A stretch of DNA of 30,257 bases, from positions 1-30,257 of the forward strand of contig JAVBOY010000050.1 of the NCBI GenBank assembly GCA_031550085.1, written 5' to 3'. The position numbers were made by a program, and so were the translations under genes. Position 1 is the stretch's first letter, and each line of letters begins with the position of its first letter. The notes below the pieces were generated by a model, which was not told where the DNA came from, did not search any database, and saw only the letters and a program-made list of their open reading frames with translations. Shown in pieces: positions 17,658 through 24,824 of this stretch. Source of the DNA: UBA4417 sp031550085. GTDB lineage: Bacteria; Bacteroidota; Bacteroidia; Bacteroidales; UBA4417.

Positions 17658-17730
17658 CACGGGAGGTAGGATTCGAACCCACAGCCTACGGTTTTGGAGA
17701 CCGCCACTCTACCAATTGAGCTACACCCGT
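17658..17730 (-). tRNA. tRNA-Trp (CCA)
   Basis: A 73-nt cloverleaf on the minus strand. The anticodon stem is GCGGT/ACCGT and the loop CTCCAAA carries anticodon CCA. The discriminator is G, and the 3' CCA is not encoded. The acceptor ACGGGTG against CTCCCGT leaves a T-T mismatch at the sixth pair. It lies between the tuf terminator and secE. Confidence 0.95.
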
Positions 17731-17751
17731 TAATTCCGTTTGTACTATTTA

Positions 17752-17785
17752 AAAAGTACCCTTAAAAAATTTTAAGGGTACTTTT
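17752..17785 (-). terminator. Terminator after tuf
   Basis: AAAAGTACCCTTAAAA (17752-17767) and TTTTAAGGGTACTTTT (17770-17785) form a perfect inverted repeat; the outer A/T ends supply U-runs in both directions. It separates tuf from tRNA-Trp and secE on the same strand, so it must be leaky or the downstream genes need their own promoter. Confidence 0.8.
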
Positions 17786-17798
17786 AGAGTTTTTATTC

Positions 17799-18986
17799 TT
17801 AGTCAAGAATTTCGGTTACCTGACCTGCACCCACCGTACGGCCACCTTCGCGGATAGCAAAACGTAGGTTCAAGTTCATAGCGATTTCCGAAATCAAGTC
17901 AACCGTGATGGTCAGGTTGTCACCAGGCATTACCATTTCAACGCCCTCGGGACAAGTAATTTCACCGGTTACATCGGTTGTGCGGAAATAGAATTGAGGA
18001 CGATATTTGTTCTTGAAAGGAGTGTGGCGACCACCTTCTTCTTTTTTCAAGATATAAACCTCAGCTTTAAATTTCTTGTGAGGAGTGATGGAACCAGGTT
18101 TTGCAATAACCATACCACGGGTAATTTCGTCTTTGTCGATACCACGAAGCAAAATACCAGCATTGTCACCAGCTTCCCCTTCATCTAACAAGCGACGGAA
18201 CATTTCAACTCCGGTACATGTTGATTTCAGTTTTTCGGCACCCATACCAATAATTTCAACAGGCTCACCTACTTTAATAATACCTTGTTCGATACGACCG
18301 GTAGCAACCGTTCCACGACCTGTAATTGAGAATACGTCTTCAACAGGCATCAAGAATGGTTTGTCTTTTGCACGCAATGGTTCCGGAATCCAAGTATCAA
18401 CAGCATTCATCAGTTCCATGATTTTTTCAACCCATGAAGGCTCTGCATTCAATCCACCAAGAGCTGAACCACGGATAACCGGAGTATTATCACCGTCAAA
18501 ACCGTAGAAGCTTAACAGCTCGCGAATTTCCATTTCAACAAGGTCTAACAATTCCGGATCGTCAACCAAGTCAACTTTATTCATAAATACAACCAAACGG
18601 GGAACACCTACTTGGCGAGCCAAAAGAATGTGTTCGCGGGTTTGAGGCATCGGACCGTCAGTTGCAGCTACAACCAGGATTGCACCATCCATTTGAGCAG
18701 CACCTGTTACCATGTTCTTAATGTAATCCGCGTGGCCAGGACAGTCAACGTGTGCATAGTGACGGATCTCTGTTTGGTACTCAACGTGAGAGGTGTTAAT
18801 GGTAATACCACGTTCTTTTTCTTCGGGAGCACTGTCGATTGAATCGAATGAACGAGCTTCTGAAAGACCTTTTTCATGAAGAACTTTGGTAATTGCAGCG
18901 GTAAGAGTTGTCTTACCATGGTCAATGTGACCTATCGTACCCACATTAACGTGGGGTTTGGTTCTTTCAAATTTTTCTTTTGCCAT
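17799..18986 (-). CDS. tuf: Elongation factor Tu
   Basis: At 395 residues it is full length. GTP-binding motifs: GHIDHGKT (19-26), DCPGH (81-85) and NKVD (137-140). The switch-I effector segment ERGITINTSHVEY is at about 58-70. Domains 2 and 3 follow from about residue 210. It delivers aminoacyl-tRNA to the ribosome. It lies directly after four tRNA genes, as tufB does in E. coli, and its leader has no Shine-Dalgarno. Two of the linked tRNAs encode threonine acceptors. Confidence 0.99.
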   Translation of the reverse strand: MAKEKFERTKPHVNVGTIGHIDHGKTTLTAAITKVLHEKGLSEARSFDSIDSAPEEKERGITINTSHVEYQTEIRHYAHVDCPGHADYIKNMVTGAAQMDGAILVVAATDGPMPQTREHILLARQVGVPRLVVFMNKVDLVDDPELLDLVEMEIRELLSFYGFDGDNTPVIRGSALGGLNAEPSWVEKIMELMNAVDTWIPEPLRAKDKPFLMPVEDVFSITGRGTVATGRIEQGIIKVGEPVEIIGMGAEKLKSTCTGVEMFRRLLDEGEAGDNAGILLRGIDKDEITRGMVIAKPGSITPHKKFKAEVYILKKEEGGRHTPFKNKYRPQFYFRTTDVTGEITCPEGVEMVMPGDNLTITVDLISEIAMNLNLRFAIREGGRTVGAGQVTEILD

Positions 18987-19034
18987 TTTGAATTACTGTT
19001 TTATTTTTTTATTACCTTTTTTAAATGAAAAGTG

Positions 19035-19106
19035 AGCCTTTGATGAGATTTGAACTCATGGCCTCTTCCTTACCAAGGAAGTGCTCTACCCCTGAGCTAC
19101 AAAGGC
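19035..19106 (-). tRNA. tRNA-Thr (GGT)
   Basis: A 72-nt cloverleaf. The acceptor is GCCTTTG/CAAAGGC, and the anticodon stem CTTCC/GGAAG has loop TTGGTAA with anticodon GGT. The discriminator is T; no CCA is encoded. It is the last tRNA before tuf. Confidence 0.97.
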
Positions 19107-19127
19107 TGATAACAGAATTAAACTTAG

Positions 19128-19200
19128 AGCGGAAGACGGGGCTCGAACCCGCCACCTAAAGCTTGGAAGGCTTTCGCTCTACCAAATGAGCTACTTCCGC
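19128..19200 (-). tRNA. tRNA-Gly (TCC)
   Basis: A 73-nt cloverleaf. The acceptor is GCGGAAG/CTTCCGC, and the anticodon stem AAAGC/GCTTT has loop CTTCCAA with anticodon TCC. The discriminator is T; no CCA is encoded. Confidence 0.97.
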
Positions 19201-19266
19201 TTGTAGTTACAAGGCATAGGAAACCCCTATAACCTTGTTAATTGTGAAAAACACATCTTTTTTTTG

Positions 19267-19348
19267 TGGGGGGAGGAGGATTCGAACCTCCGAAGGCTTA
19301 GCCAACAGATTTACAGTCTGCCCCATTTGACCGCTCTGGTATCCCCCC
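19267..19348 (-). tRNA. tRNA-Tyr (GTA)
   Basis: An 82-nt class II tRNA with a long variable arm. The acceptor is GGGGGGA/TCCCCCC, and the anticodon loop CTGTAAA carries GTA. The discriminator is A; no CCA is encoded. Confidence 0.97.
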
Positions 19349-19370
19349 AATTTTTTGTTCTAAATTAGCG

Positions 19371-19444
19371 AGCCGATGGAGGGATTCGAACCCCCGACCA
19401 GCTGATTACAAATCAGCTGCTCTGGCCAACTGAGCTACATCGGC
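19371..19444 (-). tRNA. tRNA-Thr (TGT)
   Basis: A 74-nt cloverleaf. The acceptor is GCCGATG/CATCGGC, and the anticodon stem GCTGA/TCAGC has loop TTTGTAA with anticodon TGT. The discriminator is T; no CCA is encoded. It is the first tRNA of the tuf transcript, about 40 bases after the promoter. Confidence 0.97.
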
Positions 19445-19454
19445 AGTCATTCTT

Positions 19455-19486
19455 AAAAAAGAACAGTCCCTTTTTTTAAGGGACTG
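19455..19486 (-). terminator. Terminator of the xerC-hpf transcript
   Basis: On the minus strand CAGTCCCTT (19486-19478) and AAGGGACTG (19472-19464) form a 9-bp stem with a 5-base A loop, followed by the U-rich run TTCTTTTTT. The hairpin begins at the base next to the -7 element of the tRNA promoter. Confidence 0.85.
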
Positions 19487-19517
19487 CAAAGATACGTACT
19501 TTATTTAAACCACCAAA
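19487..19517 (-). promoter_or_regulatory. Promoter of the tRNA-tuf transcript
   Basis: On the minus strand TTTG (19517-19514), 19 bases, then TATCTTTG (19494-19487): a perfect match to the Bacteroidota TTTG-N19-TAnnTTTG promoter. It drives tRNA-Thr-Tyr-Gly-Thr and tuf. Confidence 0.88.
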
Positions 19518-19535
19518 TATATGGTGAAAAAAATT

Positions 19536-19835
19536 TTATTTTTCCCGAATTTTTTCTTTGTATTTGGTCAATTGCTTACGTAATGCGTCAACTGTGAGGT
19601 CTGTAGCTTCTTCAAATGATTTACTTTGCTTGCTTGCAAACAAGTCATTTCCTCTTATTTTCAAACGAATTTCCGTGATTTTGTTTTCTGGAGCTTCGGT
19701 GTTTTCCACCCGCAAAACGACGTCAGAGCTCACAATTCCATCGTAAAGCCCTGATAACTTTTGCAGTTTGTCATTGATGAAACGATCCAATTTTTGATCC
19801 GTTTTAAAATGCACTGAATTGATGTTTACTTGCAT
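19536..19835 (-). CDS. hpf: Ribosome hibernation-promoting factor (short form)
   Basis: The 99-residue HPF/YfiA-type protein has the beta-alpha-beta-beta-beta-alpha order of the family (FKTDQKLDRFINDKLQKL helix near 10-27, SFEEATDLTVDALRKQL helix near 73-89). It binds the 30S decoding region and helps form resting ribosomes. It lacks the C-terminal dimerisation domain of long HPF. It lies 13 bp after xerC and is probably co-transcribed with it. Unusually for this lineage it has a very strong Shine-Dalgarno (AAAGGAGG) just before the ATG. Confidence 0.94.
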   Translation of the reverse strand: MQVNINSVHFKTDQKLDRFINDKLQKLSGLYDGIVSSDVVLRVENTEAPENKITEIRLKIRGNDLFASKQSKSFEEATDLTVDALRKQLTKYKEKIREK

Positions 19836-19839
19836 GATT

Positions 19840-19847
19840 CCTCCTTT
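19840..19847 (-). promoter_or_regulatory. Strong Shine-Dalgarno of hpf
   Basis: AAAGGAGG on the minus strand, four bases before the ATG at 19835 and directly after the xerC stop codon. It is a complete match to the classical anti-Shine-Dalgarno, whereas tuf, rplL and secE here have only A/T-rich leaders. Confidence 0.85.
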
Positions 19848-19848
19848 T

Positions 19849-20778
19849 TTATGCCCTTGGATGGGCGGTTTTATATATTTTTTTTAGTTTGTCAATGGTG
19901 TTGTGTGTATAAATCTGTGTAGCTGCCAAATTGGCATGGCCCAGTATTTCTTTTATAATGTTAATATCAGCGCCGTTATTCAGCATATGGGTTGCAAAAG
20001 TATGCCGCAACACGTGGGGACTACGTTTTTCAATGGTGGTAATATGAGATAAAAAAGTATGCACAATCGTATAGACTGATCGCGGGTTTAAAGGTTTTCC
20101 TTTTGAAGTAACAAAGAACGGAGGTTGCTTGTTTGGCAGTTGGGCGTTAAAGTTATTTTCCTGGTTACCGATTTCACTTTCTGAAAAAAAAGCACTTTTA
20201 AGTTGCTCGTAATGTTTAATGTCGTCTTCCAGGTCTTTTTCGATGGGAATAAACCGCTCTTTGTTGTTTTTACCAATAATGCGAATATTTTTTTGCCCGA
20301 AATCAATATCCGAGTGCTGAATACCGCACAATTCGGACTTACGGATTCCGGTTAAATAGAATAGTTTCAAAATCAACCTGTTTCGCTCTGCCTCAAATCC
20401 TTGCCCAAAATCTATTTCGGAAAAAAGCGGTTTCATTTTGTCTTCCAACACGAAAGTAGGCAAACGCTTTGATGTTTTTGAGGCATTCAAATTGTGAGCC
20501 GGATTCACTGCAACATATCCGTTCTTTTGGCAAAATCGGAAGAATGTTTTGAGCGTAGTCAGTTTCCGGTTGATGGAGCGCGGAAGATTTTTGGTATCAA
20601 ACAATTCGGCCAACCAGGAACGGATCATCTTCTGGTCGGCTTTTTCAGGCTGGTTCAATTCATACCTCTGTAAAAGGAATTTCTCGAATTGCTCCAAATC
20701 GTTATGATACGCCTGAATTGTGAGGGAAGAATATCTTTTTTCGTATTGCAAATAATTAATAAAGCGCTCTCGAACCAT
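19849..20778 (-). CDS. xerC: Tyrosine recombinase XerC
   Basis: The 309-residue chromosome-dimer resolution recombinase has the full catalytic set: R146, K173, H255, R258, H281 and nucleophile Y290. The N-terminal SAM-like DNA-binding domain spans about 1-95. The linkage rpsU-xerC-hpf marks it as a housekeeping Xer protein rather than a mobile-element integrase. The region about 195-225 is longer and richer in Asn/Gln than in E. coli XerC. The promoter is uncertain: a near match TATCTTTA lies about 50 bases upstream on the minus strand. Confidence 0.93.
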   Translation of the reverse strand: MVRERFINYLQYEKRYSSLTIQAYHNDLEQFEKFLLQRYELNQPEKADQKMIRSWLAELFDTKNLPRSINRKLTTLKTFFRFCQKNGYVAVNPAHNLNASKTSKRLPTFVLEDKMKPLFSEIDFGQGFEAERNRLILKLFYLTGIRKSELCGIQHSDIDFGQKNIRIIGKNNKERFIPIEKDLEDDIKHYEQLKSAFFSESEIGNQENNFNAQLPNKQPPFFVTSKGKPLNPRSVYTIVHTFLSHITTIEKRSPHVLRHTFATHMLNNGADINIIKEILGHANLAATQIYTHNTIDKLKKIYKTAHPRA

Positions 20779-20919
20779 AGCAAAAAATAAGAAGAAACTC
20801 CCGCTTCTTTTTGTATCATTTATTGGTAAAGATACAACTTTTCATGATGAAAAGTGAAGCAAAAATTTCTTCTTAACTTTTATTGTCAAAGATCTCTCTA
20901 AGCAATAAAACAGATGTCA

Positions 20920-21114
20920 TTAAATATCCTGTTGCTCACGAAGTTGTTGAACATAAACGGCATGTCGGACTTCTTCACGACGAAGTATCGATGGTTTCGT
21001 AAACTTCTGACGTGCGCGTAGTTCTCTTACAACGCCGGTTTTTTCAAATTTACGTTTCAATTTCTTCAAAGCGCGGTCAATGCTTTCGCCTTCTTTTACA
21101 GGAACAATGATCAT
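20920..21114 (-). CDS. rpsU: Ribosomal protein bS21
   Basis: The 64-residue small-subunit protein is basic and starts with the typical MIIVPVKEGESIDRALKKLK. In Flavobacterium johnsoniae, work on Bacteroidota ribosomes places bS21 next to the 16S 3' end, where with bS18 and bS6 it helps hide the anti-Shine-Dalgarno; rpsU is reported to be autoregulated through its own Shine-Dalgarno. Here the leader carries AAAGGA, 11 bases before the ATG. It has its own promoter about 60 bases upstream. Confidence 0.96.
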   Translation of the reverse strand: MIIVPVKEGESIDRALKKLKRKFEKTGVVRELRARQKFTKPSILRREEVRHAVYVQQLREQQDI

Positions 21115-21125
21115 GTTGGTACGTT

Positions 21126-21131
21126 TCCTTT
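21126..21131 (-). promoter_or_regulatory. Shine-Dalgarno-like site of rpsU
   Basis: AAAGGA on the minus strand, 11 bases before the ATG at 21114. It matches six bases of the anti-Shine-Dalgarno complement; the spacing is rather long. Confidence 0.5.
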
Positions 21132-21169
21132 CGGTTAGTTATTAAATAATTGAATTAAAAAATGAGGGG

Positions 21170-21198
21170 CAAAGATACGAGTTTTTATTGTAAAACAA
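21170..21198 (-). promoter_or_regulatory. Promoter of rpsU
   Basis: On the minus strand TTG (21198-21196), 18 bases, then TATCTTTG (21177-21170), an exact TAnnTTTG match. The -7 element is identical to that of the tRNA-tuf promoter. Confidence 0.8.
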
Positions 21199-21404
21199 TG
21201 CTCTGCAATTAAAATTTACTTTCCATCCAAATCACACCTGTTCTTTTTAACAAAAACCTCATTGAAGGGAATTCTGTTTTCATCCATCGCAATTTATTTT
21301 TCTATGCCCTTGTGTTATTTCTGAAAAATCACTTTTATCTTAAAAGTTTTGTCAATTGGTTTCATTTTTTCATCCTTCTTTTTTATGTTCAGTGCCCGAT
21401 TTAA

Positions 21405-21438
21405 AACAAAAAAACCGCTTCAAAAGTTGAAACGGTTT
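21405..21438 (-). terminator. Terminator of the ornithine carbamoyltransferase gene
   Basis: On the minus strand AAACCGTTTCAA (21438-21427) pairs with TTGAAGCGGTTT (21423-21412), with one mismatch and a 3-base loop. A run of T's follows. It lies 25 bp after the stop codon. Confidence 0.82.
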
Positions 21439-21463
21439 CTTTAAAATTTGTTTTTTCAATAAA

Positions 21464-22465
21464 TTAGCTTCCCAAGGTAGCCACCATCACTGCTTTGATG
21501 GTATGCAAACGATTTTCGGCTTCGTCGAAAACAATCGACATGGGTGATTCGAAAACGTCTTCGGTTACTTCCAATGCTTCCAAACCAAATTTTTTGTGAA
21601 TATCACGCCCTACTTCTGTTTCCAAATTGTGGAAAGCAGGCAGGCAATGCATAAACTTCACATTGGGGTTTCCGGTTTTTTTCACTACATCCATGTTAAC
21701 TTGATAGGGTTTCAACAGTTTGATGCGTTCCGCCCAAACTTCAGCCGGTTCACCCATCGACACCCAAACGTCGGTATACAAGAAATCAACGCCTTTTACG
21801 GCTTTTTCCACATCGTCGGTAATGGTAATTTTAGCTCCGGTTTCTTTGGCAATGGCTTTGCATTGGTCCACCAACGCTTTGTCAGGTTGGCAGGATTTGG
21901 GAGCCGCTGCACGGAAATCCATTCCCATTTTAGCGGCACCTACCATTAGCGAATTGCCCATGTTGTTTTTGGCATCGCCTAAGTAGCAAAAAGCCACTTG
22001 ATTCAAGGGTTTGTCGATGTGTTCGGTTATGGTCAAAAAGTCAGCCAAAATTTGTGTTGGGTGAAATTCGTTTGTCAAACCGTTCCAAACCGGAACACCG
22101 GCATATTCAGCTAAAGTTTCTACAATTTCTTGACCATAGCCACGGTATTCGATGCCGTCGTACATACGTCCCAATACGCGGGCGGTGTCTTTCATCGATT
22201 CTTTTTTGCCCATTTGCGATCCGCTGGGTCCCAGATAAGTGACGCCGGCGCCTTGATCCATTGCAGCTACTTCAAAGGCACAACGGGTACGGGTAGAATC
22301 TTTTTCAAACAGCAATACAACGTTTTTTCCTTTTAACCGTTGTTGTTCGGTTCCGGTGTATTTGGCGCGTTTCAAGTCACGCGATAAATCTAATAGGTAT
22401 TGAATTTCCTTGGGCGTGAAATCCAATAATTTTAAAAAGTTTCTGTTTCTTAAATTGAATGACAT
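21464..22465 (-). CDS. argF: Ornithine carbamoyltransferase (catabolic type)
   Basis: At 333 residues it has the length of anabolic and catabolic OTCs. Carbamoyl-phosphate is bound by STRTR (57-61) and HPTQ (135-138). Ornithine is bound by the DVWVSMG loop (232-238) and HCLPA (273-277). The SMG loop argues for ornithine rather than putrescine or N-succinylornithine. It lies 234 bp downstream of carbamate kinase on the same strand. That pairing suggests the catabolic direction (arcB: citrulline plus phosphate to ornithine plus carbamoyl-phosphate). Many Bacteroidales make arginine through an N-succinylornithine-specific enzyme instead, which also favours a catabolic role. No arginine deiminase or ArcD antiporter is in the window. 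Confidence 0.93.
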   Translation of the reverse strand: MSFNLRNRNFLKLLDFTPKEIQYLLDLSRDLKRAKYTGTEQQRLKGKNVVLLFEKDSTRTRCAFEVAAMDQGAGVTYLGPSGSQMGKKESMKDTARVLGRMYDGIEYRGYGQEIVETLAEYAGVPVWNGLTNEFHPTQILADFLTITEHIDKPLNQVAFCYLGDAKNNMGNSLMVGAAKMGMDFRAAAPKSCQPDKALVDQCKAIAKETGAKITITDDVEKAVKGVDFLYTDVWVSMGEPAEVWAERIKLLKPYQVNMDVVKKTGNPNVKFMHCLPAFHNLETEVGRDIHKKFGLEALEVTEDVFESPMSIVFDEAENRLHTIKAVMVATLGS

Positions 22466-22699
22466 GATATTTTCTAATATATGATTAATTTGTTTAATTA
22501 TTGAATCGTGGGGTGTCAGTTTGTGAATTGTGAACAGTGAAATGGAATGTTGATATGTTGAATTTCTTAACTGTTTATTTGTGAAACGTGAAGCGTGAAC
22601 AGAATGGTAAATTCATGAACGGTTTACTTATAACTAAAAGCGTTTTCAATTTTATTCGGCTTCGCCTCATGAGATCGCTTCGCTAAGTTCAATTTTCCA

Positions 22700-23641
22700 C
22701 TAAATCGTGATTCTAGTTCCTGAACTTGGGTTTCCTAATGCATCGGCACAAGTGATGATGGCATCGTGTCCGGTAATTTTGGCAAAGGAAACGGCTGCAC
22801 GTACTTTGGGAGCCATAGAACCTTCGGCAAAATGTCCTTCTGCTAAATATTGTTCGGCTTCTTTAATGGTAATGGTGCCGAGTTCTTGTTGCTGCAGTGT
22901 GTTGAAATGGATGCACACTTTGGGAACATCGGTCAAGATGTAAAATTCGTCGGCATTGATATTAGCGGCCAACAAAGCTGAAGCCAAATCTTTGTCGATT
23001 ACGGCATCGATTCCGCGCAATTTGGTTTTGGATTCGAAATAAACGGGGACTCCTCCCCCACCGCAGGCAATCACGATGTGTCCTCTGCGAGCCAGTTTTT
23101 CAATGATGGATTGGTTATTGATTGACAATGGTTTCGGTGAAGCCACGACCTTGCGGTAACCGCGTCCGCGCGGGTCGGCTTTAAATACGGAACCGGTTTC
23201 GGCAGCCATTTTGTTCGCTGCTTCTTCAGTGTAGTATGGACCTACAGGCTTTGTCGGATTTTGAAATGCGGGATCATCTTTGTCGACCAACACCTGCGTA
23301 ACAAGGCTTATGATTTGTTTGTCGCAATCGTGCATACGCAACACATTGTGCAATTGTTGTTCCAATACATACGCAATAAAGCCTTGTGAATAAGCAACGC
23401 AAACATCCAAAGGCATTTCAGGAATGCCGTGAACCTGATCACCTGCAGAATTGGCCAGTAAAATATTTCCGACTTGTGGTCCGTTGCCGTGTGTGAGTAT
23501 TAGATCGTAATCTTCCTTAATTAAATTATACACCTTTTCACAGGTGTGTTGGGCATTTTTTTCTTGTTCTTCGATGGTCCCTTTTTGTTCGCCGCGCAAA
23601 AGCGCATTGCCGCCAAAAGCCACTACTGCTAGTTTCTTCAT
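22700..23641 (-). CDS. arcC: Carbamate kinase
   Basis: The 313-residue amino-acid-kinase-fold enzyme converts carbamoyl-phosphate and ADP to carbamate and ATP. Landmarks are the N-terminal AFGGNALL (8-15), THGNGPQVGN (50-59), the ACGGGGVPV loop (about 192-200), DKDLASALLA (about 216-225) and SMAPKV (about 275-280). The order arcC then argF and the single visible promoter suggest one transcript. The 234-bp spacer between them (22466-22699) holds only imperfect short GTGAA-type repeats. Confidence 0.95.
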   Translation of the reverse strand: MKKLAVVAFGGNALLRGEQKGTIEEQEKNAQHTCEKVYNLIKEDYDLILTHGNGPQVGNILLANSAGDQVHGIPEMPLDVCVAYSQGFIAYVLEQQLHNVLRMHDCDKQIISLVTQVLVDKDDPAFQNPTKPVGPYYTEEAANKMAAETGSVFKADPRGRGYRKVVASPKPLSINNQSIIEKLARRGHIVIACGGGGVPVYFESKTKLRGIDAVIDKDLASALLAANINADEFYILTDVPKVCIHFNTLQQQELGTITIKEAEQYLAEGHFAEGSMAPKVRAAVSFAKITGHDAIITCADALGNPSSGTRITI

Positions 23642-23705
23642 AAAAGTAAAATCGGTTGTTTAGTTATTCGTATACGTTGTTCAATTAAAATCGTAATTTT
23701 AGCCG

Positions 23706-23713
23706 CAAATGTA
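23706..23713 (-). promoter_or_regulatory. -7 element for arcC
   Basis: TACATTTG on the minus strand is an exact TAnnTTTG match, followed by CGGC. It gives a leader of about 60 bases before the arcC ATG at 23641. The -33 element is unclear. Confidence 0.65.
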
Positions 23714-23785
23714 GAGAATAAATTCGGATTAAAAAATTGGTGTATTTCGGATTTAATTCACAAATAATCAGTTGTTTAATCAATA

Positions 23786-24676
23786 ATGCAGAATCAGAAA
23801 AAGGTTTATTGGCTGGGAGGATTGGTGGTATTGTTCTGGAGTACGATGGGCACCGCCTTCAAATGGACGTTGCGATATACTTCTCCGGAAATGCTTTTGC
23901 TGATTGCCTCGACGGCTTCGTGTTTTTGCGTGGGTTTTATTTTGGTTCTTACCCAAAAATGGAAATTGCTGAGGCAAACCAAACTCAAAGAAATAGGGAG
24001 TTCTCTATTAATGGGCTTCTTCAATCCATTTGCATATTATTTAATTTTATTCGAGGCTTACAATCTATTGCCGGCTCAACAGGCATTGGCACTTAATTAC
24101 TTGTGGCCTGTGATGTTGGTGATTTTTTCCATTATTTTTCTGAAACAAAAAATCCGGCTTGTCAATATTTTGGCAATTGCTTTAAGTTTTTTGGGGATGT
24201 TGGTTATTGCATTGAAGGGCCAGTGGGGAAATTTACAATTCGAGAATCTGGTCGGCGTGTTGCTGGCGGCTGGAAGTTCGTTGTTGTTTGCCGGCTTTTG
24301 GATCTTAAATTTAAAGGATAAACGGGAAGAAGGATGCAAACTATTTTTGAACTTTTGCTTCGGATGTTTTTATGTGTGGGTTTGGGTTTTGTGTAGAAAT
24401 CATCTGGTATTTCCTCCCATTGAAGGGATTTTGGGCGGCATTTATATTGGCTTTTTTGAAATGGGTCTAACTTTTGTGTTGTGGCTCACGGCTTTGAAAT
24501 TGTCATCGCACACGGCTCGTATCAGCAATTTGGCTTTTCTGTCTCCTTTTTTGTCGCTTTTATTTGTATCCATTTTTATCGGTGAAAAGATTCTTCCTTC
24601 TACATTCGCTGGTTTAGTGCTGATTGTTGCAGGGATTTTGCTGCCGCAACTGGTAAAAAAAAGAATTGCGGAATAA
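23786..24676 (+). CDS. EamA-family (DMT superfamily) transporter
   Basis: This is a 296-residue membrane protein with about ten hydrophobic helices, arranged as two five-helix EamA repeats. The first begins near residue 8 and contains the WSTMGTAFKW segment (18-27); the second begins near residue 155. The end is short and positively charged. Members export amino acids, nucleosides or other metabolites; the substrate cannot be told. It diverges from arcC across a 144-bp region, so a link to arginine or citrulline metabolism is possible but unproven. Confidence 0.88.
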   Translation: MQNQKKVYWLGGLVVLFWSTMGTAFKWTLRYTSPEMLLLIASTASCFCVGFILVLTQKWKLLRQTKLKEIGSSLLMGFFNPFAYYLILFEAYNLLPAQQALALNYLWPVMLVIFSIIFLKQKIRLVNILAIALSFLGMLVIALKGQWGNLQFENLVGVLLAAGSSLLFAGFWILNLKDKREEGCKLFLNFCFGCFYVWVWVLCRNHLVFPPIEGILGGIYIGFFEMGLTFVLWLTALKLSSHTARISNLAFLSPFLSLLFVSIFIGEKILPSTFAGLVLIVAGILLPQLVKKRIAE

Positions 24677-24720
24677 AGGGCTTGATTGCGCTGGTTCTCT
24701 CTTTCTCTCCAAATGTTTTA

Positions 24721-24728
24721 TATATTTG
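24721..24728 (+). promoter_or_regulatory. -7 element for upp
   Basis: TATATTTG is an exact TAnnTTTG match followed by CAGG. The start lies about 90 bases before the upp ATG. I saw no known riboswitch or anti-terminator fold in the leader. Confidence 0.65.
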
Positions 24729-24824
24729 CAGGTAAATTCCCGGAAGGGTAATTTTCATAAAATTGCTCTTTTTTATTTTCCATTTGTTGTTAACATTCTC
24801 TATCCACCGCTAATTGTTTAATCT

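Larger units (their letters stand above)
21115..21463. other. Interval between rpsU and the ornithine carbamoyltransferase gene
   Basis: This 349-bp gap holds the rpsU promoter and leader (21115-21198) and the carbamoyltransferase terminator (21405-21438). The 200 bp between them are AT-rich and show no gene or structure I can support. Confidence 0.6.

Noticed and set aside
19849..20778. XerC as a mobile-element integrase
   Set aside because: It lies in conserved housekeeping synteny (rpsU-xerC-hpf), and no attachment-site repeats or cargo genes are present despite tRNA genes nearby.
22466..22699. GTGAA-like short repeats between arcC and the carbamoyltransferase gene
   Set aside because: The copies (TTGTGAACAGTGAA, TTGTGAAACGTGAAGCGTGA) are imperfect and irregularly spaced; they look like low-complexity spacer, not an operator or mobile repeat.
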